This document shows positions 32,001 through 42,000 of a stretch of 59,126 bases of DNA, one piece after another. Where the stretch lies: assembly GCA_016929205.1 (NCBI GenBank), contig JAFGJF010000137.1, forward strand, positions 1-59,126, in the 5' to 3' direction. The position numbers and the translations under genes are program-made. Within the stretch, counting starts at the first letter, position 1. The number at the start of each line of letters is the position of its first letter. This stretch comes from Anaerolineae bacterium. Its GTDB lineage: Bacteria; Chloroflexota; Anaerolineae; JAFGEY01. Below the pieces are notes generated by a model. It was given only the letters and a program-made list of their open reading frames with translations. It was not told the origin of the DNA and made no database searches.

Positions 32001-34322
32001 ATGTCTCATCCTCTTTACATTCGTCAAGCGTTGACCGGCCCTTGGCGCGTCACCAGCGAAGCTGAGATCGTCAAGCCGATGTTGCCCTATACCGTGTCTA
32101 CATTTGACGATGGTGATTGGCGCGAAATCCCACCCGCCACGCACATCCAACCCTGGCTCTATCCCGACAACCCATATTGGGGCGAACGGGTGCGCGCTGT
32201 CAACGATTCGGCGTGGTGGTACCGCACGTGCTTTACCAGAGATGAGTTACCAACCAACAGCCAATGGCCTCTCGCTGCATCGCGTTTCCGTCTGTATTTT
32301 GAAGCGGTCGATTATTATGCCGAGGTGTGGTTGAACGGTCAGCGCTTGGGCGAGCACGAAGGCGGCTTTGTGCCGTTCTGGTTTGACGTGACCGGCCTGC
32401 TCCAGGATGATAATGTATTGGTGGTCAAGGTCACTGCGCCGTGGGATCCCGTGCGCCGCAAGGGATTGACCTACGCGGACGAGGTGTACCGGGGCATGGT
32501 CAAGGGACTCTATGCTCACGCTGATGGTCTCATTCCAAAAGATGTGAACCCGATCGGCATCTGGCGGCCGGTGTGGCTGGAGGTACACGGCGACGTAACT
32601 ATCGAGCGCGTGCCATTTGCCGTAGCCGAGGATGAGTACGACAAGTCGGCGCATGTCACGCTGCGCTTGCACATTCACAGCCGGCGGGATGAGGCCGTGT
32701 CAAACGGCGTGCTGCACGTCTATCTGGCCGGTGAGACCATGCCCGGTCTGCGCGTGGACAACAATTTCGCCGTCGAACTGCTCCCCGGCCAGAGTGTCGT
32801 AGAGCAAACGGTGCGGATCAGCGATCCGCACTGGTGGTGGCCCTGGGATATGGGCAATCCAGACCTGTATCGCATTCGCTGCACGCTGTACGATGGCGAT
32901 GGCACTAAACTCGACGTTCACGAGCAGGTCATCGGCATTCGCCAAACGCGGATGATGCGAAGCAAAGAGACGATGCACTATCAGATCAACAAGCAGCCCA
33001 TTTTTGTGCGCGGCACAACCTATATGGGTGGGTTGTATCTCTCGCGCTTGACGCGGGAGCAAATACAAGCTGACCTCGACCGCGTACAGGAATGCGGCCT
33101 CCACCTGATCCGCCTACACGTCCACGTGGCCCCGCCAGAACTTTATGAGGAGTGCGATCGGCGCGGGATTATGATCTGGCAAGACTTTGAGCTGAACTGG
33201 GTTCATGCCTTTACGCCGGAATTTGAAGAACGGGCCGTGCGCGTGCTGCACGAGATGGTTGATCAGCTCGAAAATCATTGTTCGATCGTAACCTGGTGTT
33301 GTCACAACGAGCCAAACGCGCTGTCATTCCAGGACCGTAATTTGACGATGCATCCCGATCCCAGGCTCTATCGCGAACTGCGGGATCGCGATCCCTCGCG
33401 GTCGATTTTTATCTCTTCGGGCCGGAGCGAGGCGGATTGGATGCGCAGTGGCGACTCGCACGCCTATATTGGTGGCGGGCACGGTGGGCATTATGCCGGT
33501 GTTTACGGACGCCGTTACAAGATGGTTACCGAATTTGGCTGCGAAGCGCCGCCGAACGAGGACACACTCGATGAGACGCCGTTACTCTCCGAGCGGCTGG
33601 CGCATCTCCGCGATCGCATTCACGATCTGGAGGCCTATCAAGCGGCTTTGGTCAAGTATCAAATCGAATGGTACCGCCGGTCGCGTTTCGATCCCTGCGG
33701 CGGTTATATCCATTTTATGTTCGTCGATCTCTATCCCCAGGTCGGCTGCGGCGCGCTTGACGCCAAGCGCAGGCCAAGGTTGTCTTTCGCGGCGCTGAAA
33801 GCGGCTTCTCCACCGGTGCACGTCATGATGGAGTATACGGCAGCGGGCCCTATAGCGATTTGGGTGGCGAACGATCTGAGCCGTCCTCTGCTTCGCTCCC
33901 TGATCGAATGGGAGGTGACCGATGAGACGAGGACGATTGTGACGCGTGGCTCTGCGCAAAATGATATCCCCGCTCAGCGCACGCATCGCGTCGCCCAGTT
34001 GTCGTGGCGGTTGGACCTCGATCGTCAATACAAAGTGGTATTGCGGTTACGTCACAAAGGCCAGATTCTCGACGAGAATACCTACGATGATCCATTTCAC
34101 TTTTTGCCTCGCCCCGAGCATTTTCCCTGGCATTTTGACCCTGTGTTGGGGATGCGCTGCTTTGGTGGCCCGCACGCGGTGAGCTCGCTCAACGTTTTGA
34201 ACCGTTGGACTGGCCGGTTGGCGAGGTTGATATTTCCTGTTTACGACTGGGGCGAGCAAATGCTGTTGGAAAACAAGTCGAATCCCAGAATGGATGCCCT
34301 CTTGCGCCGAGTCTTTGGGTAA
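32001..34322 (+). CDS. GH2-family glycoside hydrolase (beta-mannosidase/beta-glucuronidase-like)
   Basis: The 773-residue protein has an N-terminal jelly-roll sugar-binding domain (WLNGQRLGEHEGGFVPFWFDVT, about 110-131), an Ig-like domain, and a GH2 TIM barrel. The barrel carries acid/base Glu437 (CCHNEPNA) and nucleophile Glu511 (MVTEFGCEAPP). There is no signal peptide, so it should act in the cytoplasm on an imported oligosaccharide. The Trp-rich stretch DPHWWWPWDMGNPDLY before the barrel is typical of the mannosidase branch. GGGAGGAG precedes the ATG. The next gene begins 5 bases after the stop. Confidence 0.88.
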   Translation: MSHPLYIRQALTGPWRVTSEAEIVKPMLPYTVSTFDDGDWREIPPATHIQPWLYPDNPYWGERVRAVNDSAWWYRTCFTRDELPTNSQWPLAASRFRLYFEAVDYYAEVWLNGQRLGEHEGGFVPFWFDVTGLLQDDNVLVVKVTAPWDPVRRKGLTYADEVYRGMVKGLYAHADGLIPKDVNPIGIWRPVWLEVHGDVTIERVPFAVAEDEYDKSAHVTLRLHIHSRRDEAVSNGVLHVYLAGETMPGLRVDNNFAVELLPGQSVVEQTVRISDPHWWWPWDMGNPDLYRIRCTLYDGDGTKLDVHEQVIGIRQTRMMRSKETMHYQINKQPIFVRGTTYMGGLYLSRLTREQIQADLDRVQECGLHLIRLHVHVAPPELYEECDRRGIMIWQDFELNWVHAFTPEFEERAVRVLHEMVDQLENHCSIVTWCCHNEPNALSFQDRNLTMHPDPRLYRELRDRDPSRSIFISSGRSEADWMRSGDSHAYIGGGHGGHYAGVYGRRYKMVTEFGCEAPPNEDTLDETPLLSERLAHLRDRIHDLEAYQAALVKYQIEWYRRSRFDPCGGYIHFMFVDLYPQVGCGALDAKRRPRLSFAALKAASPPVHVMMEYTAAGPIAIWVANDLSRPLLRSLIEWEVTDETRTIVTRGSAQNDIPAQRTHRVAQLSWRLDLDRQYKVVLRLRHKGQILDENTYDDPFHFLPRPEHFPWHFDPVLGMRCFGGPHAVSSLNVLNRWTGRLARLIFPVYDWGEQMLLENKSNPRMDALLRRVFG

Positions 34323-34326
34323 AACA

Positions 34327-35598
34327 ATGGAGAATATTGGCCAGGCATTGTGTCCCTGGGTCGAGGGGACGCTCGATTTGCATCATATCAATACCGGACG
34401 AGGAGATGCTGCCTTTTGCATTCTGCCCGATGGCACAACCATGTTGCTGGATGCCGGCGAACTCGATCCCACGGATCCCAGGGTTACGTCTCCGCGAAAC
34501 ACTGCGGCAAAGCCAGATGGGTCCAGGCCGCCATATGAGTGGATAGCCCGTTACATTCAACGAATGGCACCTCAAAAGTCATCTCTGGCGCTCGACTATG
34601 CGCTGATTACGCATTTTCACGACGATCACTTTGGAACGGTCAGTGAATTGGCCGGGCCATCTCGCAGCGGTGCGTTCAAATTGACGGGGATCACAGGCGT
34701 AGGCGAGTTTGTTCCTATCCGCACACTGCTCGATCGTGGATATCCTGCCTACGACTATCCCATTTCGCTAGACGGTGACGAACTGAAAGCGATGGTTCAA
34801 GAGAATCCTCCCCGATCCAAGTTGGTCGCCGAGTTTATCAGGACGATGGAGAATTATCGCGCTTTTATGGCCTGGCATCAGACCCACAATGATATGATTG
34901 TCGACAGGTTTGTGCCGGGTAGAGACGATCAGATCGTGCTTGTGCACGAGCCCGAAGCGTATCCCGGTTTCCAGGTGCGGAATGTCTGTGCCAACGGCGA
35001 GGTGTGGACCGGTGTTGGCAAGAACACAGAACAACACATTCCGCCCATTTCGTCTCTCGGCCTGCACAATCTGCCGGACGAGAATCAATGTAGCTGCGCT
35101 GTGCTCATTCGTTACGGCAGATTTGCCTATTTTAGTGGTGGAGATATCCCTGGCGTCGTCGAGCTGGATACGCCGTCCTGGGCCGACCTGGAGACGCCTG
35201 TAGCCAGGGCGGTGGGCGCGGTCGATGTGCACGTTACGAATCATCACGGCTATCGAAATACGCATAACGCGTTTTTTGTCAAGACGCTGCGGCCCAGGGT
35301 GATCGTGCAGCAGAATTGGTCGGCCGACCAACCGGGGCACGGGGTGCTCAAACGACTCACTTCAACCTGGTTATATCCCGGCCCGCGCGATTTGTTTGCG
35401 ACAGATATCCTGGAAGCAACCAGGATCGTCATCGGGGATGCCATCGAGCGGGCGTACAAGAGTATGCACGGCCATATCCTGGTACGCGTCGAACCCGGTG
35501 GCGCGCGATACCGGGTGATTATCCTGGATGATGCTGACGAGGCGTCCCGTGTCAAGGCTGTATACGGGCCATACGAGTCCAGATCGGGCGGTGATTAG
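34327..35598 (+). CDS. Metallo-beta-lactamase-fold hydrolase (ComEC-like domain)
   Basis: The 424-residue protein has the metal-binding motif His96-F-His98-D-Asp100-His101 in ITHFHDDHFG, a strand/loop LPDGTTMLLDAGE ahead of it, a middle Asp region (YFSGGDIPG), and NHHGYRN as the further His site. The pattern resembles the C-terminal beta-lactamase domain of ComEC/Rec2 but stands alone without membrane helices. It could be a phosphodiesterase or nuclease-like enzyme. ATG 34327, just after the GH2 stop, fits coupled translation; the same frame is open further upstream inside the GH2 gene. The stop overlaps the convergent membrane-protein gene by 4 bases. Confidence 0.8.
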   Translation: MENIGQALCPWVEGTLDLHHINTGRGDAAFCILPDGTTMLLDAGELDPTDPRVTSPRNTAAKPDGSRPPYEWIARYIQRMAPQKSSLALDYALITHFHDDHFGTVSELAGPSRSGAFKLTGITGVGEFVPIRTLLDRGYPAYDYPISLDGDELKAMVQENPPRSKLVAEFIRTMENYRAFMAWHQTHNDMIVDRFVPGRDDQIVLVHEPEAYPGFQVRNVCANGEVWTGVGKNTEQHIPPISSLGLHNLPDENQCSCAVLIRYGRFAYFSGGDIPGVVELDTPSWADLETPVARAVGAVDVHVTNHHGYRNTHNAFFVKTLRPRVIVQQNWSADQPGHGVLKRLTSTWLYPGPRDLFATDILEATRIVIGDAIERAYKSMHGHILVRVEPGGARYRVIILDDADEASRVKAVYGPYESRSGGD

Positions 35599-36461
35599 GT
35601 TTGTGGGCCAAAGACGAGGACGATGGCGATCCCAAGAATAGCGACGCCCAGGAATTCGACAACTGTGCGCCGGCCGAGGGTGCCGCGCATATGCTGTTGC
35701 ACGAGGCCAACAAGCACGTAAAAGAGCAACATGAGCAGCACGCCCACGGTGAGACTGTTTGCCTGCCAGTAGTTCAAGGCCCACGTCGTCTCACCTAATA
35801 CGAGCCCGATCAATGTGGTGTGCAGAAAGGTTTGCGGCCAGTTACGGTTTTCGCTGCGTAGGATACTCAGCGACAGCAGGCCGGCGACAATGCTGACCTG
35901 AGATGCAGTGACCAGGCTGCGCAGCTTGGTGCGATAGATGAGGGTAAAAAACGTCAATGCCAAAACATAGGCGGCAATGTCGAGTCCATTCCGAACCCAG
36001 GGCGTCTTGTGCGCAGTGGTTTCGTTTGCCTGTGCGTCCGAGACAGGGGATGCGCTTGCAGCCTGATTTGCGTCTACGAGCTGGTAATTGGCCAGAATGA
36101 GCCAGGCCAGGACGCCACCGCCCAGGCTCAACCCCAGCAGCCAGTAAAAAAGATTAGGAGACTGGGGCAAGAACTGCGCCAGAGCCAGTGCGGACAGACC
36201 GGGCAAAATCCAATCTGGAAAAGTATAGCGCACGATCTTACGCCGCACCAGGGGGTGTGTGCGCATCACGGCTTCTGTGCCGCTGCAGGCCAGCCCAAGC
36301 AGCAAGGTGGATACCAGCCAATTTGCTGTGACTTGTACAGTTAATGGCGTGCCGAGAGGGCTGAACTCGAATGTGCGCGATGGGATCTGCAATACCAATA
36401 GCAGGATGATACCGATCAGAATAGTGCCGACGATGACGCTGACACGATCATAGGTGGTCAT
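35595..36461 (-). CDS. Multi-pass membrane protein of unknown function
   Basis: The 288-residue protein has about eight hydrophobic helices, broken by one polar loop (about 128-152, QLVDANQAASASPVSDAQAN). No motif of a known transporter or enzyme is visible. The basic loop MRTHPLVRRKIVRYTFPDW between helices 2 and 3 suggests an inside-facing segment. A GGAGGAAAAATG start is supported. It is probably transcribed alone, converging with the beta-lactamase-fold gene. Confidence 0.7.
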   Translation of the reverse strand: MTTYDRVSVIVGTILIGIILLLVLQIPSRTFEFSPLGTPLTVQVTANWLVSTLLLGLACSGTEAVMRTHPLVRRKIVRYTFPDWILPGLSALALAQFLPQSPNLFYWLLGLSLGGGVLAWLILANYQLVDANQAASASPVSDAQANETTAHKTPWVRNGLDIAAYVLALTFFTLIYRTKLRSLVTASQVSIVAGLLSLSILRSENRNWPQTFLHTTLIGLVLGETTWALNYWQANSLTVGVLLMLLFYVLVGLVQQHMRGTLGRRTVVEFLGVAILGIAIVLVFGPQT

Positions 36462-36576
36462 TCATTTTTCCTCCGATTGCCGGACATTCTATCCGCAGGT
36501 GATGGATTTGTCAAGGTGAAACGATGCAACGGGACGTTTTGACATTCTGTGCCGTTTGTGATAGCCTAGCAGCCCT

Positions 36577-36728
36577 GTGAAAAAACCTAACGCAAGGGCG
36601 CAGGCGGTGGTGTGTACCGCAGCGCAAAGGCGCAAGGATTCTACGATTAAAAAAGAGCTTTTACGTCTATTTGTGATTCTTTGCGTCCTTGCGTCCTGGC
36701 GACCTTGCGTTTAAAATGGACTTTTTCA
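36577..36728. repeat. Imperfect inverted-repeat element in spacer
   Basis: The roughly 150-base element has nested arms: TGAAAAA with TTTTTCA, AACGCAAGG with CCTTGCGTT, and CGCAAAGGCGCAAGG with CTTTGCGTCCTTGCG. Related AACGCAAAG-type palindromes are dispersed in many bacterial genomes. It fills most of the 322-base gap at 36462-36783, in which I see no gene. Confidence 0.6.
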
Positions 36729-36783
36729 GTGTTTTCCTAGACGCACTGAAACGGCTTTCGAGTCAATAGAGTAGGGGAATGAA

Positions 36784-37365
36784 ATGGTGTACATTCTGCT
36801 GGGCTGTCTGGCTCTCTTGATCGCTTTCTTTTTTGATCTTGCTGCCTTGAAGGGGATTGCTTACTTGAAACAGGGCATTGGATTGACCTGTGTGTTGTTG
36901 TTTGGTTTCGCGCTTGTTATGGTTTGTCTCAAGTCAGACAAGTTTCTTTTGCCCGGTGGGCTCTCCTTGATAGGTTGGCCACTGCTTGCCCTATCCCTTT
37001 TTCTTCTCATTTACTCGCTTTTTTTAGAGCTTCCTTTTCGGGATACGTATGCCAGGGACGGAGTGGGTGTCAAACTGGTCAAGACCGGGACCTGGGCCCT
37101 GGTCCGCCACCCAGGCGTTCTATGGTTTGCTCTTATGGTTTTCGCTCTTTTGATGATTTCAAGATCAACGCTTTTTCTGATCGCGGGTCCAGTATGGTTT
37201 TTCCTGGACGTACTGCATGTCTGGATCCAGGATCGTTTCTATTTTCCCAAGATGTTTCCAGGGTACGAGCAGTACCAGCAAGAAACCCCGATGTTGGTTC
37301 CCACCAGAAAAAGCATAATCAAATGCGTCAAAACCCTGCGCAAGGATGGCGCGAGGGGGGGCTAG
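36784..37365 (+). CDS. Isoprenylcysteine/phospholipid methyltransferase-like membrane protein
   Basis: The 193-residue protein has five to six membrane helices. The C-terminal half matches the ICMT/PEMT/NnrU-type pattern: VKTGTWALVRHPGVLWF (a GxxxLxRHP motif that contacts S-adenosylmethionine), then DRFYFPKMFPGYEQY and TPMLVP. In the family, the RHP motif and the conserved E/D-x-x-L near the C-terminus form the cofactor site; here the FPGYEQYQQETP segment fits that position. The methyl acceptor is unknown. It begins the plus-strand group that continues with the GH3-type gene 25 bases downstream. Confidence 0.72.
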   Translation: MVYILLGCLALLIAFFFDLAALKGIAYLKQGIGLTCVLLFGFALVMVCLKSDKFLLPGGLSLIGWPLLALSLFLLIYSLFLELPFRDTYARDGVGVKLVKTGTWALVRHPGVLWFALMVFALLMISRSTLFLIAGPVWFFLDVLHVWIQDRFYFPKMFPGYEQYQQETPMLVPTRKSIIKCVKTLRKDGARGG

Positions 37366-37390
37366 TTCATATCACTCAAGGAGGGGAAAA

Positions 37391-38989
37391 ATGGCAACAG
37401 CAGCAGCGTTATTGAGGCAAGGGCGGAGAGATGAGATCTGGAAAAAGTATTGTGGCTTTATCGATCTCGGTTTGGATGAATTTATGGAGATCCAGAATCG
37501 GCTGCTTGTGGAGCAGATCGATCTACTCAGCAAATGCGAACTGGGCCGCCGATTCCTGGGAGACAAGGTGCCGACCAGCGTCAACGAGTTTCGTGAGTGC
37601 GTTCCTTTGACCACCTACCAGGATTATCTCCCTTACCTGGGCGAAAAGCGAGAGGATGGTTTGCCTGAAAAGCCCTTGTGGTGGCTCCGGACGTCGGGGC
37701 GGTCGGGGGAATACGATTTCAAATGGGTGCCCTATACGCCGCGGATGATGCAAGTGTTGAGCGAACACGCGCTTGCTACATTGATTTTTGCATCGTGTTC
37801 CCGAAGGGGAGAGTTTGTGTTTGAACCAGGGGATACCATGCTGTTTGCCCTGGCTCCTTTCCCGTACGTTTCAGGCGCAATCGCCAGGGGATTTGTGCAG
37901 GAATTCGACTTTAGATTTATGCCTCCTATCGAAGAAGCCGAGGAGATGAGTTTCGAGGAACGGGTAAAAGAGGGCTTTGGCATGGGCCTTCGGATGGGGA
38001 TAAATGCTTTTAACGGGGTTGCGAGTGTCCTGGTCAAGATTGGAGAGCAGTTCAGTCAAAGCAGCGGCACGTTCAAGATATCAAAAGCGATGCTTGATCC
38101 TCGGGTGCTGTTCCGGTTGATACGGGGTTTTATTGCCAGCAAAATCGCCGGCCGGAATTTGTTGCCCAAGGACCTTTGGACGCTAAAGTGTATTGGCACC
38201 GGGGGAACGGATACATATATATTTCGCGAGCAAATCGAAAAGTACTGGGGCAGAAAACCGATTGAGGGGTATGGATGTTCCGAATCGGGCGGGCTGTTGA
38301 GCGCTCAACTCTGGAATGGCAAAGGGCTGACGTTTTTCCCCGACGCTTGTTTTCTGGAATTTCTCTCCGAGAGTGAGTCTGCCAAACTGGCGCAAGATCC
38401 CGACTATCAACCCGTCACGCTGACGCTGGATCAGGTAAAACCAAACGAAAAGTACGAACTGGTCATCACCAGTTTGTTCGGGGGTGTCTTTGTGAGATAC
38501 CGGGTGGGTGATATCGTAGAGATCGCATCGTTAAGAGACGAAGAGTTGGGAGTCGATATCCCGCAGATGGTCTTTTACTCAAGGGCTGATGGGATCATCG
38601 ACATTGCTACGTTTACCCGGTTGACAGAAAAGGTGGTTTGGCAAGCGATTGAAGCGTCGGGTGTGCAATATGTCGATTGGACAATCAGAAAAGAATATGG
38701 TGAACAAGAACCGATTCTGCGTCTTTACATTGAACTCAAAGACCGACAAGAAGCGAACGTGAAGGACAGGATCCATGCAAGCCTGAAAGCAATCGATGTG
38801 TCCTATGCTGAAATGGAAGACATTTGGAACCTCAGTCCATTGCAGATCACGAGACTTGAATCTGGTTCGTTTGCACGTTATTATGAAGGGATGGTGGCAA
38901 AAGGTGCTGACCTGGCTCACTTGAAGCCGCCCCACATGAATGCGTCACAAGAGATCATCGACCGGCTTTTGCTTGCGTCGAGCGCGTGA
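37391..38989 (+). CDS. GH3 auxin-responsive-family acyl-adenylating enzyme
   Basis: The 532-residue protein matches the GH3 family, ANL-type enzymes that adenylate a carboxylic acid and usually pass it to an amino acid. Motif 1 is TSGRSG (101-106) followed by EYDFKWVPYT; motif 2 is GYGCSESGG (about 290); motif 3 is FVRYRVGDIV (about 366-375). The family is known from plants, where it conjugates jasmonate and auxin, and from scattered bacteria where its role is mostly unclear. The start at 37391 has GGAGGGG before it. The flanking methyltransferase-like and ATP-grasp genes suggest that it may take part in modifying a small acid or lipid. Confidence 0.85.
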   Translation: MATAAALLRQGRRDEIWKKYCGFIDLGLDEFMEIQNRLLVEQIDLLSKCELGRRFLGDKVPTSVNEFRECVPLTTYQDYLPYLGEKREDGLPEKPLWWLRTSGRSGEYDFKWVPYTPRMMQVLSEHALATLIFASCSRRGEFVFEPGDTMLFALAPFPYVSGAIARGFVQEFDFRFMPPIEEAEEMSFEERVKEGFGMGLRMGINAFNGVASVLVKIGEQFSQSSGTFKISKAMLDPRVLFRLIRGFIASKIAGRNLLPKDLWTLKCIGTGGTDTYIFREQIEKYWGRKPIEGYGCSESGGLLSAQLWNGKGLTFFPDACFLEFLSESESAKLAQDPDYQPVTLTLDQVKPNEKYELVITSLFGGVFVRYRVGDIVEIASLRDEELGVDIPQMVFYSRADGIIDIATFTRLTEKVVWQAIEASGVQYVDWTIRKEYGEQEPILRLYIELKDRQEANVKDRIHASLKAIDVSYAEMEDIWNLSPLQITRLESGSFARYYEGMVAKGADLAHLKPPHMNASQEIIDRLLLASSA

Positions 38990-39017
38990 CGAAATGAGTG
39001 AGAGGTAAGGGCTACTC

Positions 39018-42000
39018 ATGATTGCGTCTGCCTTATTCCCGTTTGTTGCAGTTTGCTGCTACATCGTTCTACTAGGCGTTGTCCTCAGATATGGTTTGCG
39101 GGTCAAAGCTAACCGCTTTTTTGCCATGCTGCTTGTCGTTATGACGTTTTGGCAAGCAAGTGCGCTGTTGGTCAGGTTTCCCAAGAGTGTTGATAGCGCG
39201 CTCGTGTTGTACCGGTTGACAACGACGGCCGCGATCACCTACTTTGTGGGTTACTTTTTGTTCGTGCGCGCGTTTTTGATGAAAAAGGGCCGAGGCAGAC
39301 TGATCCTGACGAGTTATTTTGTCTGGGCAGTGAGTTCGATCCTGTGCTTGAGCAATAACGGCTATGTGATTAGCAGTGTCAGCCGCGATCCTGTGAGTGG
39401 GATGTGGGTGCCCGTGTTCGGTGTGCTCTTGCCTTTGACCGCGGTAGGGGGATACTTTTTTCTGGGTTTCGGCGTCTTTGATCTCGTCCAGGCGTATGTT
39501 AGGGCGGAATCCGACGTCCAGCGCAATCGTCTCAGATACCTGTTGTTGGGAGTAAGCGTTGTGATCCTGGGGACGCTGGCCAATCTCTTTCCTACTTTGA
39601 GGCCCTATCCCATCGACATTGTGGCGAATATCATCAACGCGTTTTGTATCGCTTATGCGATCTTGCGTTATCAATTTCTGGATATTGCCGTCGTTGTTCG
39701 CAAAGGGTTGCTCTATTCGATTCCTACGGCCATCATCGGCATCATTTACTTTCTGTTCATCTCCCTTGCGCTGGGACTTTTCCAGGCTCTTGCTGGCGCA
39801 CAAATCCTCTTGTTATCTTTCTTGGTAGCAGCCATTACCGCAGTCGCAACTCAGCCATTGCGGAACAGGGCACAATTGTGGATCGATCGCATCTTTTTTC
39901 GAGAGAAATATGATGCCGCCTTGATGCTTCGGCGGCTCAGTCGCACGGCGGCTTCTGTGCTCGATCTCGACAAGTTGACAAACATGATCTTGGACGAGAT
40001 CACCCAAACGATGCACATCGCCAAGGCCGCATTCTTTCTCAGGCAGGAGGGCGGTGAAGAGTTTCATTTGATAGCCTGGAGAGGACTTGATCAGACGGTC
40101 GATTTTAGATTGCGCCGGGGCCATCCTGTTGTACAGTGGCTGTCCAGGCACGAGTATGTTTTGACCCGCCATGATGTAGATATCATGCCGCAGTTCAGGG
40201 CTCTCTGGGAGCAAGAGCGGCACGATCTGCAACGTATCGAGGCCGAACTCTATGCTTTGTTAAAGACAGAAGGCGAGCCTGTCGGAATCTTGATCTTGGG
40301 ACCCAAGCTTTCAGAAGAGGCTTATTCTCAAGACGATCGATCGGTCCTGATTACTTTGGCCAATCAAACGGCCGTCGCGATTGAGAAAGCAAGGCTGTAC
40401 AAACAGGTGCAACAAGAATTGGTCGATCGAAAGCGAGCCGAAGATCTGGCTCGCGCTCAGCGCGATCTGGCTTTGGCACTCAGTGCTACAGTCGAACTCG
40501 ATCAGGCGTTACAGCAATGTGCTCGGGTGGCAATCAATGTTTCTGAAATGGACAGCGGCGCCGTTTATCTTGTTGATGTGTCATCTGGAGATCTGGAACT
40601 TGTCTTTGCACAAGGGGTATCCGCCGATTTTTTGCAGAGTGGTTCACACTATGGTGCCGATTCTCCTGTAGCGCGCCTGGTCCTGGCCGGCGAACCCGTT
40701 TATACGCGCCATATGGACCTGCTCGAGATCGATCCCGTGCGTCAGGCTGAGGGATTGCAGGCTTTTGCTGTTTTGCCCGTGCGCCATGAGGATCAGGTTA
40801 TCGCCTGCCTCAATGTTGCTTCACATACGCTCGCGGAGGTTCCTATCTCTGCGCGCCACGCGTTGGAGACTGTGGCTGCTCAAATGGGCAGCGATATCTC
40901 GCGCTTGAAGGCCGAGAAGGCACTAAAAGAGAGCGAAGATCGATATCGTTACGTCACTGAAAATATCCAGGATGTTATTTATTCACTTGATTCTGAAGGC
41001 AAGATCACCTTTGCCAGTGGCGCTTGCGAAATCCTTTTGGGGGTGCCATCAGAAGCGCTGACAGGGCGGGACTTGTTTGAAGTGATGATGGTCCAAGATC
41101 CTTTTGGCAAGGAATATGTGCAACGAGCCATTGAGACTTATGTCGAGAGTGTGAGCAAAGCAAAGGAGACGGTCCAGTACGAAATTGCGATGAAACGCCC
41201 CGATGGCCCGCATTTCCTGGAAATCAAAGAACGGCTTCAGTATGATGGACATCAGAATATCACGAACGCGTTCGGCGTGATACGCGACATTACCGAGCGC
41301 AAACGCGCTGAAGAAGAAAAACGGCAGTTGGAAGATGAACTGGAGCGTGCAGAGCGGGTGAAAGCGTTGGGGGTGCTTGCTGGTGGTGTCGCTCATGACC
41401 TGAACAACATCCTTGGTCCTTTGGTGGCTTATCCCGATTTGATCATGATGGATTTGCCGGCAAACAGTCCTGTCCAGAACGATGTTTTGCAGATCAAACA
41501 AGCAGCCGAGAGAGCCGCTGCCGTTGTGCAAGATTTGCTTGCACTGGCTCGTAGGGGCGTGTACCAGATGTCTCCACTGAACATCAACACTGTCGTCGAA
41601 GCATATCTGGGTTCTCCATCTTTTGATGCGTTGACCATCAGGAACCCGACTGTCGTGGTGAACACAGACCTGGATCCAGACTTGCTCAACATTTCCGGCT
41701 CTGCTCCTCATCTATCAAAGGTGGTTATGAATCTGGTGACCAATGCCGTCGAGGCGATGCCGTATGGCGGTGTGCTCACCATTCACACGACATGTGAAAG
41801 CCTGGACCATTCGATCATAGCTTATGGAGAACGTGTGGCCCCGGGAGACTATGTCGTATTGAGAATCAGTGATACCGGCATCGGTATCGAGAAAAAAGAC
41901 CTGGGCAAGATATTCGAGCCGTTTTATACCAAAAAAGAGATGGGGCACAGTGGCACCGGGCTCGGGCTTGCCGTGGTGTATGGCGTGGTGCGCGACCACA

